A program made the translations under genes and the position numbers. Shown here in pieces: positions 45,244 to 54,509 of a stretch of DNA of 64,000 nucleotides. Under the pieces are notes generated by a model. That model saw only the letters and a list, made by a program, of their open reading frames with translations. It was not told the DNA's origin and did not search any database. Numbering within the stretch: the first letter of the stretch is position 1; the number at the start of each line of letters is the position of its first letter. This DNA comes from Topomyia yanbarensis (Eukaryota > Arthropoda > Insecta > Diptera > Culicidae), in contig NC_080672.1 of NCBI RefSeq assembly GCF_030247195.1, positions 82,086,113-82,150,112 of the forward strand, given 5' to 3'.

Positions 45244-45251
45244 TATAAATA
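45244..45251 (+). promoter_or_regulatory. TATA box candidate upstream of histone-like remnant
   Basis: TATAAATA lies about 110 bp before lysine-rich coding remnants, with a CCAATCA word (45,340) between them. The position fits a short histone leader. No other core element is certain. Confidence 0.35.
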
Positions 45252-45360
45252 GGGGTGTCGCAGCTTTTCTCTAAGCCAGACGTGTGTAAGACGCAGTGCA
45301 TAACAGACGTGCGTGGTCGTGAGAAGCTGCATCGGACGACCAATCAAATCAGCTACCATC

Positions 45361-45513
45361 GGAGAGAAGAAGAAAAACGTTGGTGGAGGTGGTGGCGGTG
45401 AGAAGTCCAAAAAGCCAAAGGCTAAGAAACGCAGTCACTGAAAAGGCGGTAGTAACTGCCACTAAAAATGCCACCAACACATCGAAGGCTGCAAAGCGTA
45501 CTCATTCGGTGTG
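45361..45513 (+). pseudogene. Histone H1-like C-terminal remnant
   Basis: GEKKKNVGGGGGGEKSKKPK continues to AKK in one frame, then, after a single surplus C at 45,430, AVTEKAVVTATKNATNTSKA followed by AKR in the next frame. The Lys/Ala/Gly-rich composition with PKAKK words is that of linker histone tails; these bind linker DNA in chromatin. The globular domain is missing and the frame breaks, so it is a pseudogene. Histone-type 3' stem-loops downstream support the identification; other lysine-rich proteins remain possible. Confidence 0.5.
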
Positions 45514-45660
45514 AGCTGCGAAAGGGGAAAGATCGTACGGATGTACGCAGTAAAAACAATCGTCGGCAAGGTTTGAATTGTTTTAAAAGATTCCCGTCTT
45601 GTATCAACATAGTTATCTACAAACCGTCCTTATTAGGACGAATACAAAATGGAAAAAGAA
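45489..45660 (+). repeat. ~170-bp direct repeat, copy A
   Basis: About 90% identical to 45,927-46,096. Shared words include GAGCTGCGAAAGGGGAAAGA, AAAAACAATCGTC and the stem-loop. The copies are about 440 bp apart. Confidence 0.8.
45625..45640 (+). terminator. Histone-type 3' stem-loop A
   Basis: CGTCCT TATT AGGACG: a 6-bp stem and 4-base loop, preceded by CAAAC and followed by an A-rich run. This is the geometry of the stem-loop that replaces poly(A) in replication-dependent histone mRNAs and binds SLBP. The loop and first base pair deviate from the strict consensus. Confidence 0.5.
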
Positions 45661-45926
45661 TTTAATTAGAAAGTTTCTTTTATTAACTGGTATTAAGTTT
45701 GCGCTTGGTAATTCTCTACTTTTACCAGTGAATCATAAGAAAATGTTTTTCCAATCTACAAACCCGAAGGTTTTTGCAAATCCTTCCAAGAAAATCAGTG
45801 AATGTGGCAACTCTGCCACTAAGCGAAAGCTACACCAAAACGAATGATGAAAATATTTTCATTTATCGAACAAAAGGACGTCCTTCCATCTGCATTGTAA
45901 AGTCAATAAATAGGAACAGCTTGATG

Positions 45927-46096
45927 AAAAGTGTGCTCATTCAGCGTGAGCTGCGAAAGGGGAAAGATCGTATGGATGTACGCAGTAAAAACAATCGTCT
46001 GCAGGGTTTGAATTGTTTTAAAAGATTCCCGTCTTGAATCAACATAGTTATCCACAAACCGTCCTTATTAGGACAAAGGCAAAATGGAAAAAGATG
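45927..46096 (+). repeat. ~170-bp direct repeat, copy B
   Basis: Second copy of 45,489-45,660, again ending with the stem-loop and AAAATGGAAAAAGA. It lacks the H1-like coding remnant before it. Confidence 0.8.
46060..46075 (+). terminator. Histone-type 3' stem-loop B
   Basis: Same sequence as stem-loop A except that the last pair is mismatched (C with A), leaving a 5-bp stem. It is probably a decayed copy. Confidence 0.4.
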
Positions 46097-46116
46097 GGTT
46101 GGTAATGTATATGACA

Positions 46117-47150
46117 TAACAGGGGTGTCGTGACCACACTTCGAAGTTATTTCAAATCTTGCAAAGCATAAATTGACATAATTTCAATGATTGTTCCTTT
46201 ATGAATGAAATGACAAATTTTCAGGTCAACGCGGCAATAACTTTGCAATTTATAGAACAATTTTATATTTTTAGTTATCATATATTAACTGTCATCTCTT
46301 CCAAACAACTTAACCCTCTGCTGCCAACCACGTGGTTTTGCAGGGTTAAGGAGAATCATTGTAAAATGTCCAATACATGATTTTATGTTGTTACCTCCAC
46401 TAAAACCACTTCAGAACACTCCCACCTGTCATACATGTACATTGTCTGCATGTTGAAATCATTATATGAAATTATTCACCTGTATTCAACGCGGAGAACT
46501 CGGTAATAAAATTGTTTTGCTGAATATACTAACGAACGGGATCCCCAGGAAAATTTCGCTGAGCCCGGTGAATCGAACTTAATGCGCAAAATTTAGCCAT
46601 TTTAAGGAGATACAAGCAGAATTTTAAGAATATGAGCATCGCGGTTATGTCCCGGACATTACCCGCCCCTAGTTTTTCGCTAAGCGTGTTCATTTCTGTA
46701 CGGAAAAGATTCCGATGGTTGTTTCGAGAGATTTTAACATTGATATTTCAAAGCAAGAAAATTGTTCATTTCATGAATGAATGTCTCAACGAGCTTAGAA
46801 TCCAGCACATCCCCTATCAACGCAGACGCCAACAACAAAGGTTCTTTTCAGAACCACCATAATTATTATAAAGAATAACTTGAAACATTCCCACATATTT
46901 CATTGAGTATCATTCGATTTGAATTACAAGTCAAACGAGTAGTCACGACACTCCGGTTATGTCCTAGACATTACCCACCCATCTTTTTGTTTTGTCGTCT
47001 ATCGCCAAAGAAACTGTGTGTAAAATTTGTCCAATTCATTCGAAATCATCTAGATAAGAAAGTGCTTTGAAAGGAACGAACGAAATTCAGAATGGCGGGT
47101 GAGCAATGTCTGAGAAATAACCAGAGTGTCGTTACTTACGACACTTGGAC
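46117..47150. repeat. Cluster of inverted GACATAAC/GTGTCGTGAC repeats
   Basis: GACATAACAGGGGTGTCGTG (46,117) is matched in reverse complement at about 46,945-46,968 (CACGACACTCCGGTTATGTC). A further copy (46,641: GGTTATGTCCCGGACATTAC) and an opposite one (about 47,105-47,135: CAATGTCTGAGAAATAACCA) follow. The pattern suggests one or two MITEs with these ends, partly rearranged. I found no clean target-site duplication. Confidence 0.5.
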
Positions 47151-47154
47151 TGGT

Positions 47155-47544
47155 AATTTAAATTTAATAATATGCTACGTTATCAACCTTCCACCAACCA
47201 TGTGGCAGATCCGAACAATTGTCTCCTCAGTATACCGGTTTTAATATACAATCATCTCAGTAGATGTTCAGCCCGCAGTACCGTCATTACGCATGGGCAC
47301 ACTGAGCCGGGGCAAGGGGCCCCGGGGTTTTGGGGGCACCGCGATGAGGATAGACATAAAATCATGCTAGCTATATCTACTGCTGGCTCCATGAAATCTT
47401 CGTACTATAAAAGCTGCCCAAACTTTATTTATTTGGTAGAATATTGTAATGAGCTCTCTTGGATTAATTTTCCGATCACAAGTAAGACTCTTGAGCTCCT
47501 GATTTCAGTTTTGGGTGAACCCAAAACATTAGTATACGAATGTC
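47155..47544. other. No recognisable gene
   Basis: The ORF here (47,172 onward) runs into the 331-bp repeat and shows no domain. A GC-rich palindromic stretch (GGGGCAAGGGGCCCCGGGG) sits at 47,312-47,330. Confidence 0.35.
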
Positions 47545-47875
47545 AAATATGTCAAATGGAAAGACAAATTATGATTCACGGCGACAGACACTTGACCAAA
47601 CACAGAATCAAAGCAAAGTTAGACAGCGATCATAAACTTTTACACAGTAGTATTTGTACACTAGACTGCCCAGAAAAATAGTGAATTTTTGAAAACTCAA
47701 TCGGCCCACTCCTAATTCGATTCCTAGTCCCACCAGGAGTATTGGACTAAATTTGAAGCAAATCGGACCAGTCTAGCTACCGGACCAACGTGCCTGAAGT
47801 TTGTATGGGATTTTTCGACAATTTACATGGAGAAAACCCACTAACTCGCAGTTTTGCCGCTAGGTGGCACTGTAT
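47545..47875 (+). repeat. 331-bp direct repeat, left copy
   Basis: Identical, base for base as far as I can read, to 50,863-51,193. It consists of about 110 bp of flank plus the outer 217 bp of the foldback arm. The LOA element starts immediately after it. Confidence 0.95.
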
Positions 47876-47879
47876 TTTT

Positions 47880-48128
47880 ACTGTTAAATCGACTAGGGGA
47901 ACCCCTTGGTGGAGGGCTGAGCTTGATAGAATGAAGAAAGTTATGAGAAGAGCTTGGAACCGGCGTCAGCGTGATGACTCCAGGGCTTTCTGGTCAGCTC
48001 GTAGTGCATATTAGAAATGTCTTAGATCTGCAGAACGGGCTGGCTGGCAAAGCCTATGCACTAATGTCTCTAGTCTGAACGAGGCTAGCAGATTAAATAA
48101 AATTCTCTCCAAATCGAATGATTTTCAG
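47880..48128 (+). pseudogene. LOA linker region with one stop
   Basis: In frame with the long ORF: TPWWRAELDRMKKVMRRAWN, RRQRDDSRAFWSARSAY, then TAG (48,012-48,014), then KCLRSAERAGWQSLCTNVSS and LNEASRLNKILSKSNDFQ into the ORF. The stop sits between endonuclease and RT, so RT and RNase H remain open. Confidence 0.7.
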
Positions 48129-50645
48129 ATGAACTCCTTGACAACCAGAGATGGTGTTTATGTGACAGACGAAAAAGGTGTTCTTAATTGTCTCTTCGAC
48201 ACACACTTTCCAGGTTGTATCGATCCGGAGTTGATCAATGTTCACAGATCTCATTCTGGTGATTCGGACTCGTGGGCGTTAGCACGCACATTGGTTTCCA
48301 CTGAATCGGTCAAGTGGGCAGTTGACAGCTTTGCTCCATACAAATCACCCGGAAAAGATGGAATACTTCCCGTGCTACTGCAAAAGGGATTTGATATTCT
48401 TAAACATGTCTTGAAAAAGATTTTGCTTTCCAGCCTTGCTACCGGGTATATCCCGAAAGCATGGCGAGAAATAACTGTTAGATTTATTCCCAAAGGGGGG
48501 CGCTCAAGCTATGAAGAAGCCAAGAGTTTTAGGCCTATCAGCTTAAGTTCTTTTCTTCTGAAAGCTTTGGAACGGATAATCGATCATCACATCAGGAACG
48601 TTAGTTTAGTTGAATATCCACTGCACAAAATGCAACATGCATATCAGTGTGGGAAATCCACGATCACTCTGCTTCACGATGTTGTTTACAACATTGAGAA
48701 AGCCTTCTCGCTCAAGCAATCTAGCTTGGGTGTATTCCTAGATATTGAGGGTGCTTTTGACAATGTGTCCTTCCAGTCTATTCTGGAAGCGACGCGCGGT
48801 CATGGGATACCTGCATGTATCTCAGGTTGGATAAACGCAATGCTTAGTAACCGCCTACTTTGCTCGTCACTGCGACAGGCTGAGATACGGAAGTTGAGTA
48901 TTTGCGGTTGTCCTCAGGGCGGCGTTCTGTCACCTTTGTTATGGAACTTAGTAGCTGACGGCTTGTTGAAGAAACTCAATGAGCTTGGATTTCCAACCTA
49001 CGGGTTTGCTGACGATTACCAAATACTAATTACTGGATTTTGCATCGGAACAATCTTTGACTTGATGCAACAGGCATTAAGAGCTGCCGAACAGTGGTGT
49101 CGACAAGTTAAACTATCAGTTAACCCAAGCAAAACTTCAATGGTTCTTTTCACGAAGAAGCGAATAACAACCGGGGTTCGTCCCTTGCAGTTCTTTGATT
49201 CTGAGCTGCTGTGTGCAGATCAAGTCAAATACGTTGGAGTCATATTGGATTCCAAACTGAATTGGTCTGCTCACATTGAGTTCAGAGTCAAGAAAGCGTG
49301 CATGGCCTTCGGGCAGTGCAGACGAACTTTTGGAAAGACCTGGGGTCTCAAACCTAAATACATCTATTGGATTTACACGACAATTGTACGTCCAATACTG
49401 TCATACGGATGCCTTGTGTGGTGGCAGAGGGGAGAGGTGGTGACAGTCCAGTCAAAGCTAAACCATCTGCAAAGAATGGCGCTCATGGCGTTGACTGGTG
49501 CTTTCACCACGACTCCGACTGCTGCTCTTGAGGCACTTCTAAATATCAAACCATTACACATACACTTAAAACAAGAAGCACTATCATGTGCATACAGACT
49601 GCAGGTTACTGGGCTTTGGAACAGCAATCATGTTGATCTTGCTACCAGTCATACACGATTGTGGTCACAAATGGTTACATGGGATGAAGATATTCTTGCT
49701 CCCAGCGATATTACACTCACTTGTAGTTTTCCTTACAGGACATTCCATGAGAAGATTCCCTCTCGAGAGGAGTGGTTGTCTGGCTTTATGGAAAGACAAC
49801 AACAAACGCAAGTGGTTTGTTACACTGACGGTTCTCTGATGGAGGGACGTGCTGGTGCTGGTGTCTACTGTCGTGAAATGAGACTGGAACAATCTCACTC
49901 ACTAGATAGATACTGTACTGTATTCCAAGCAGAAATCTTTGCGATTATGTGCGGGGTGCAATCGGCCCTTCAACTGAGTTTGTCCGGCAGAGTTATAAAC
50001 TTCTGCTCCGATAGTCAGGCTGCAATCAAGGCCCTTAGCTCAGACAAATCCCGGTCCAAGCTAGTGATCGCGTGCCGAACCCAAATCGAAGAACTAAGCA
50101 TTGTCAACACTATCTACCTTGTCTGGGTGCCCGGACATTGCGGTATTACTGGAAATGAATGGGCTGACGAATTGGCCAGGGCAGGTTCAGCGATTGACTT
50201 CGTTGGTCCTGAGCCCGCGCTGCCAATTTCGACAAGTTGGATAAGGGAAAAAATACGGTCCTGGGCTTCGTCCGAGCACCGCAATTATTGGAGAAATCTA
50301 CAAACGTGTCGCCAAACAAAGGCGTTTCTAGAACAACCATGCCCAGTGGTTTCGAAAAATCTCTTACATTTTTCGAAGCTCCACTGCGGCATGCTGACCA
50401 GGGCTTTAACCGGCCACTGCAAACTCAATTATCACATGGCAACTATTCAGCGCGCTGAGTCTTTTTCATGTGATCTTTGTGAATCCGACTACGGAACCTC
50501 ATATCATCTGATATGCAACTGCCCAGCGCTAGCGCAATTGCGATTACGAGTCTTCAGCCGTCCTTATATAGACGAAACCATGTTTGGTCGACTGAAACTC
50601 AGAGACATACTAAAGTTTCTTATCCAATGTGGTAAAGAGCTTTAG
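48129..50645 (+). CDS. LOA-clade reverse transcriptase and RNase H
   Basis: 838 codons, uninterrupted. RT: APYKSPGKDGILPVLLQKGF (about residue 70), AKSFRPISLSSFLLKALER (about 131), VFLDIEGAFDNVS (about 202), CGCPQGGVLSPLLWNLVADG (about 259), YGFADDYQILI (about 291; catalytic DD). Thumb and connection follow. RNase H: YTDGSLMEGRAGAGVY (about 565), QAEIFAIMCGVQ, SDSQAAIKALSSDKS, GHCGITGNEWADELARAG, with all four catalytic positions present. C-terminus: CDLCESDYGTSYHLICNCPA, the zinc-like tail motif. The first in-frame ATG at 48,129 is only the start of the open stretch, not a natural start; the true protein began upstream in the lost endonuclease. Its intact state and the perfect flanking repeats suggest a recent insertion. 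Confidence 0.88.
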   Translation: MNSLTTRDGVYVTDEKGVLNCLFDTHFPGCIDPELINVHRSHSGDSDSWALARTLVSTESVKWAVDSFAPYKSPGKDGILPVLLQKGFDILKHVLKKILLSSLATGYIPKAWREITVRFIPKGGRSSYEEAKSFRPISLSSFLLKALERIIDHHIRNVSLVEYPLHKMQHAYQCGKSTITLLHDVVYNIEKAFSLKQSSLGVFLDIEGAFDNVSFQSILEATRGHGIPACISGWINAMLSNRLLCSSLRQAEIRKLSICGCPQGGVLSPLLWNLVADGLLKKLNELGFPTYGFADDYQILITGFCIGTIFDLMQQALRAAEQWCRQVKLSVNPSKTSMVLFTKKRITTGVRPLQFFDSELLCADQVKYVGVILDSKLNWSAHIEFRVKKACMAFGQCRRTFGKTWGLKPKYIYWIYTTIVRPILSYGCLVWWQRGEVVTVQSKLNHLQRMALMALTGAFTTTPTAALEALLNIKPLHIHLKQEALSCAYRLQVTGLWNSNHVDLATSHTRLWSQMVTWDEDILAPSDITLTCSFPYRTFHEKIPSREEWLSGFMERQQQTQVVCYTDGSLMEGRAGAGVYCREMRLEQSHSLDRYCTVFQAEIFAIMCGVQSALQLSLSGRVINFCSDSQAAIKALSSDKSRSKLVIACRTQIEELSIVNTIYLVWVPGHCGITGNEWADELARAGSAIDFVGPEPALPISTSWIREKIRSWASSEHRNYWRNLQTCRQTKAFLEQPCPVVSKNLLHFSKLHCGMLTRALTGHCKLNYHMATIQRAESFSCDLCESDYGTSYHLICNCPALAQLRLRVFSRPYIDETMFGRLKLRDILKFLIQCGKEL

Positions 50646-50862
50646 GCTTATTCGCAGGCAAGTTGAACTACTTGTGAGTTTAACTTACCTGTTGTTTATT
50701 TTTTGTTTTGTGCTGTTATTTTTCCCACCCTTCCAAGTCTACTTCCCCACACCTCCTTGTCCTTTCCTTCCGCTCAGGAAATGATGAAAACACACGGCAA
50801 GGCACAAATCCCCGACTATGTACGGGGAACGTGCCATTTGAGCCAATATATTCTGATTCCTG

Positions 50863-51193
50863 AAATATGTCAAATGGAAAGACAAATTATGATTCACGGC
50901 GACAGACACTTGACCAAACACAGAATCAAAGCAAAGTTAGACAGCGATCATAAACTTTTACACAGTAGTATTTGTACACTAGACTGCCCAGAAAAATAGT
51001 GAATTTTTGAAAACTCAATCGGCCCACTCCTAATTCGATTCCTAGTCCCACCAGGAGTATTGGACTAAATTTGAAGCAAATCGGACCAGTCTAGCTACCG
51101 GACCAACGTGCCTGAAGTTTGTATGGGATTTTTCGACAATTTACATGGAGAAAACCCACTAACTCGCAGTTTTGCCGCTAGGTGGCACTGTAT
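50863..51193 (+). repeat. 331-bp direct repeat, right copy
   Basis: Right copy of the exact repeat at 47,545-47,875. It continues without a break into the rest of the foldback arm, so this is the side that shows the original locus. Confidence 0.95.
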
Positions 51194-53055
51194 CTATCGT
51201 ATTATGACTGTAAGTGAAAATAAGAAAGATAATTTAATTGTCTACAACTTTGTCGAAGACTGCTAGTGAATCCGGCTTCGTTAAAAGAAGTTATTAAACT
51301 TTTAACGAAGTGATGTCTGAGTCAGTTTTGCATGGGGCCTAGCAGTGCATGGTTATTAGGGTGGGGCAAAAATTAGATTCCAGCTCCGAGCAACTTTTTA
51401 GGTACCATTCGGCTCCTAGAACAACTGTGCAAATTCTTAGCTTGATCGGTGAAACTATATTTTTGCGCCCACTGTTTAAAGTTTACATGGGATTTTGTAT
51501 GGGAAAGTTAACTTTTACAAAATAATTACTCCAGGAGTCGCCCATTACTTCCTAAAAATAAATCGTTATGTGGCTTGTATAGGAAATTAAACAAAGAAAC
51601 AAAGTCTCGAAAACCACGAAACGATCTGATGCTTGCGAAAAAAGTTATTAAGCAGAAACCGATTGATGCTCTGACGATTGATAAAATATTCATCTTTTCT
51701 AGCACCACTGCTTTTGGTTGTCCAATTATACGCAATTTTGTTTTAATCCTCTCTTAACGTATCTAAATCGTTTATCTATACTATTTGGCCACTTCGCAAA
51801 GTTTTAAGGGATAAATTGAGGCTTCTTTTGTATATAATAAGAGAAAGTTAAAATTTTTGTATATAATAAGACCGCCAGAAGCAGTGATGCTATGAAAAGT
51901 GAAATTTTCATCAATCTTCAGGGAATCAATCGGTTTTTGCTTGATAACTTTTTCCACAAGCATCAGATCGTTTTACAGTCTTCTAGACTTTGTTTCCTTG
52001 ACAAATTTCCTATAAAAATCAGACATCTGTTTATTTTTAGGAGATAACGGGCGATTCTTGGAAGAATTAATTTGCAAAAAACAATTTTCCCATACGAAAT
52101 CCCATGTAAACTTTAAACCGCGGGCGCAAAAATATAGTTTCACCGATCAAGCTAAAAATTTGCAGAGTTGTTCTGGGAGCTAAATGGGACCCAAAAAGTT
52201 ACTCGGAGTCAAATTTTATTTTTTTCTTATAACCATGTCCCACTCTAATGGTTATGTCTCAGTACTCGATTCCCACGAAAAATGTATTTTTGTGAAATAA
52301 TCGTTAGGTTTAGCCCAATAGTATGTTCAGAAGAATTATAACACGTAATACGAGTTGTGTTTTGGTTAGAAAATTTTAGTTCCAACTGTGACCACATAGA
52401 GGGCGCCAACATTAACTTTTCATAGAGGAGGGATAGGATATCAAGATGTTCGGAAGAATTATTTCAAAGTGCCTGTTCTACAACTTTGTGGAAGACACCT
52501 AATTTCTATTTCTTTCCATTGAAAAGTTAGTGTGGGCGCCCTCTATGTGGTAAAATGTGGAACTAAAACGTTCTAACCAAAACAGGGCTCGTATTATTTA
52601 CTACAATTCTTCTGAACATACTATAGAGCTAAATCTTCCGGTTATTCCACAAAAATGTTTAGTTCGCGCGAATCGAGTTCTGATACACAACCATGCACTG
52701 CTAGGCCCCATGCAAAACTGACTCAGACATCACTTCGTTAAAAGTTTAATAAATTCTTTTAACGAAGCCGGATTCACTAGCAGTCTTCGACAAAGTTGTA
52801 GACAATTAAATTATTTTTCTTATTTTCACTTACAGTGATAATACGATACATACGGTGCCACTTAGCGGCAAAACTGCGAGTTTGTGGGTTTTCTCCATGT
52901 AAATTGTCTAAAAATTCCATACAAACTTCAGGCACGTTGGTCCGGTAGCTAGACTTGTCCGATTTGCTTCAAATTTGGTCCAAGTACTCCGGGTGCGACT
53001 AGAAATCGAATCAGGGGTGGGCCGATAGGGGTCATTTTTTCCTGTCACTCTATTG
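50977..53055. mobile_element. Foldback element with ~540-bp arms, TA-flanked
   Basis: Left arm 50,977-51,348 plus 52,256-52,423; right arm 52,518-53,055 is its reverse complement at roughly 85-90% identity. Matching landmarks are GTCCGGTAGCTAG/CTAGCTACCGGACC, GCGGCAAAACTGCGAG, GACTGCTAGTGAATCCGGCT, and CACATAGAGGGCGCC. The loop is about 95 bp. Both ends abut TA (50,975-50,976; 53,056-53,057), and outer ends CACTAGACTG / CAATAGAGTG match imperfectly. No ORF is present. Without the nested element it is about 1.18 kb. A TA target suggests Tc1/mariner-type mobilisation. Confidence 0.8.
51357..52247. mobile_element. hAT-type foldback MITE nested in the left arm
   Basis: 891 bp. Starts TAGGGTGGGGC and ends, in reverse complement, TAGAGTGGGAC. 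It is flanked by a perfect 8-bp duplication ATGGTTAT (51,349-51,356; 52,248-52,255). Inside, the two halves are inverted copies of each other (for example CTTGATCGGTGAAACTATAT on the left and its complement on the right; AACGATCTGATGCTTG and its complement). Removing it restores the arm of the outer foldback. Confidence 0.88.
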
Positions 53056-53978
53056 TACACTGATAAAATAAATTCGTAAATAGAACGAAAATAGTATACA
53101 ATGCAGAATTTTGTGCATTGTAAATAGTTAGTTAAATATTTAATGTACATTGCACGAAATTTATCAAAGAAAACGAAACTATTTCTCGTGATTGAAATGA
53201 AATGTTTCGTTATTTTACAAAATGTTTGTATATAGCACGAATATTTTGTTAGTCGCACGATTTCATTTTCGTTCACCGAACAAAATTTTTGCACAATCTT
53301 TCCTCCGATCTTTGTGGGTCGATGTTTGACAACATTTATTTTTAACGTAGAACTACGTCTTTGTTTTCGATGTGAGGGTGCACTTTACAAATTCTACAAA
53401 TATGGTATGTAACGAAAAGTGGTCCAATTTTAAACGCATATAATTCAGCCATCTAACGATAAATTTGCAAATTTTTAGCGCATATCGCCCCGAAATACTT
53501 CTAAGAATAGATTCCAATAGATAAACCCAAAGATTTTTGATACCATGGCATTAAGAATGTAAAAAATATAGAACCTAGTCAAAATATCACGCATTTACAC
53601 ACAGAAGATAGTGCCTCCCAAGTTCGGCACGACAGATTTGTGTACCTAGCACGCTACGCTTCTATGAATGACGTCATCATCGACTATTTAAAGAACGGAT
53701 TTAACAGGACAAGCTCAGTTGCCTGTTGAATGGCAGGCGGAGCAGATCACTGCTTTGTGTGTTTTCACAGCCAGTGTAGCTGTAGCGTGTTACGTTACAC
53801 TGGCTGTGGAGGTACACTACCTAGTGCCGTCCAACACGCTACTAAGCTTGTCCGTTCAAACACTATTCTTTTGTGTTGTGGTCGTTTCCAGCACACTTTT
53901 ATGTACAATCTCGAACACAATTATTCGTACACAAAATCGCTTGTACAAGCGAGCTCCATTTGCAAACACGGTTAACAT

Positions 53979-54151
53979 ATGGGATTTTCGATTGATTGAC
54001 ATCAGTGTAGTGGAGTGCACTGGAACTGCACCAATTTTGTACTTTCTAACAGAAGTGCAGAAAACTGGGTATGTTCCATTGACACTTCTGCTAGAAGGTG
54101 CAAAACCAGTACACTTCACTACACCGGTGCACATCAATCGAAAATCCCAAT
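53979..54151. repeat. 173-bp imperfect palindrome
   Basis: TGGGATTTTCGATTGAT at the left and its complement ATCAATCGAAAATCCCA at the right. Inner parts AGTGTAGTGGAGTGCACTGG and CCAGTACACTTCACTACACC also pair. ATA flanks both sides, possibly a 3-bp duplication. The ORF at 53,719-54,153 runs through it by chance. Confidence 0.65.
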
Positions 54152-54269
54152 AGTGTCGTGGTACTAGTTGTCTCTTTCGCTCTACACGTTATCAACAGCA
54201 TTGACTCATTTTGCTTTGTGTGCTTGGGTTCAATATTTGAGGCGAATGTAGGTTTATCTAATTTGTTAG

Positions 54270-54496
54270 CAGGGTTGCCATATTCACAGTTTTTTCTGTA
54301 ACGTCACAGTTTTTTTTTACAATTTTTTATCACAGACTCTTTTTCACAAATGGCATATTTTTGGCATTTTGATGAAAATTTCACAGATTTTTGGAAGTAT
54401 TGTGATTTTCCACAGATTTTTCGGAAATTGATCACAGATTTTTTTTCCTGTTTCAGTTATCACAGATGGTAAAAAGATATTTTGACCGGAACTCTG
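54270..54496. mobile_element. 227-bp hAT MITE with CACAGATTTTT repeats
   Basis: Starts CAGGGTTGCCA and ends, in reverse complement, CAGAGTTCCGG. It is flanked by the perfect 8-bp duplication TTTGTTAG (54,262-54,269; 54,497-54,504). The interior repeats TCACAGATTTTT-like words at least six times. Confidence 0.85.
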
Positions 54497-54509
54497 TTTG
54501 TTAGCGGTT

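Larger units (their letters stand above)
47876..50862 (+). mobile_element. 5'-truncated LOA-clade (Lian-like) LINE
   Basis: The element starts inside the linker after the endonuclease (GTPWWRAELDRMKK at about 47,895), so 5' truncation removed ORF1 and the endonuclease. RT, RNase H and about 215 bp of 3' UTR remain, ending ATTCTGATTCCTG without poly(A). RT plus RNase H with this motif set is the LOA plan; Lian of Aedes is the closest named relative I know. It is flanked by the exact 331-bp direct repeat. Confidence 0.85.

Noticed and set aside
53719..54153. 144-codon ORF with hydrophobic segments
   Set aside because: It runs through a 173-bp palindrome inside a transposon interior, and both strands are open there because of the symmetry. 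No domain.
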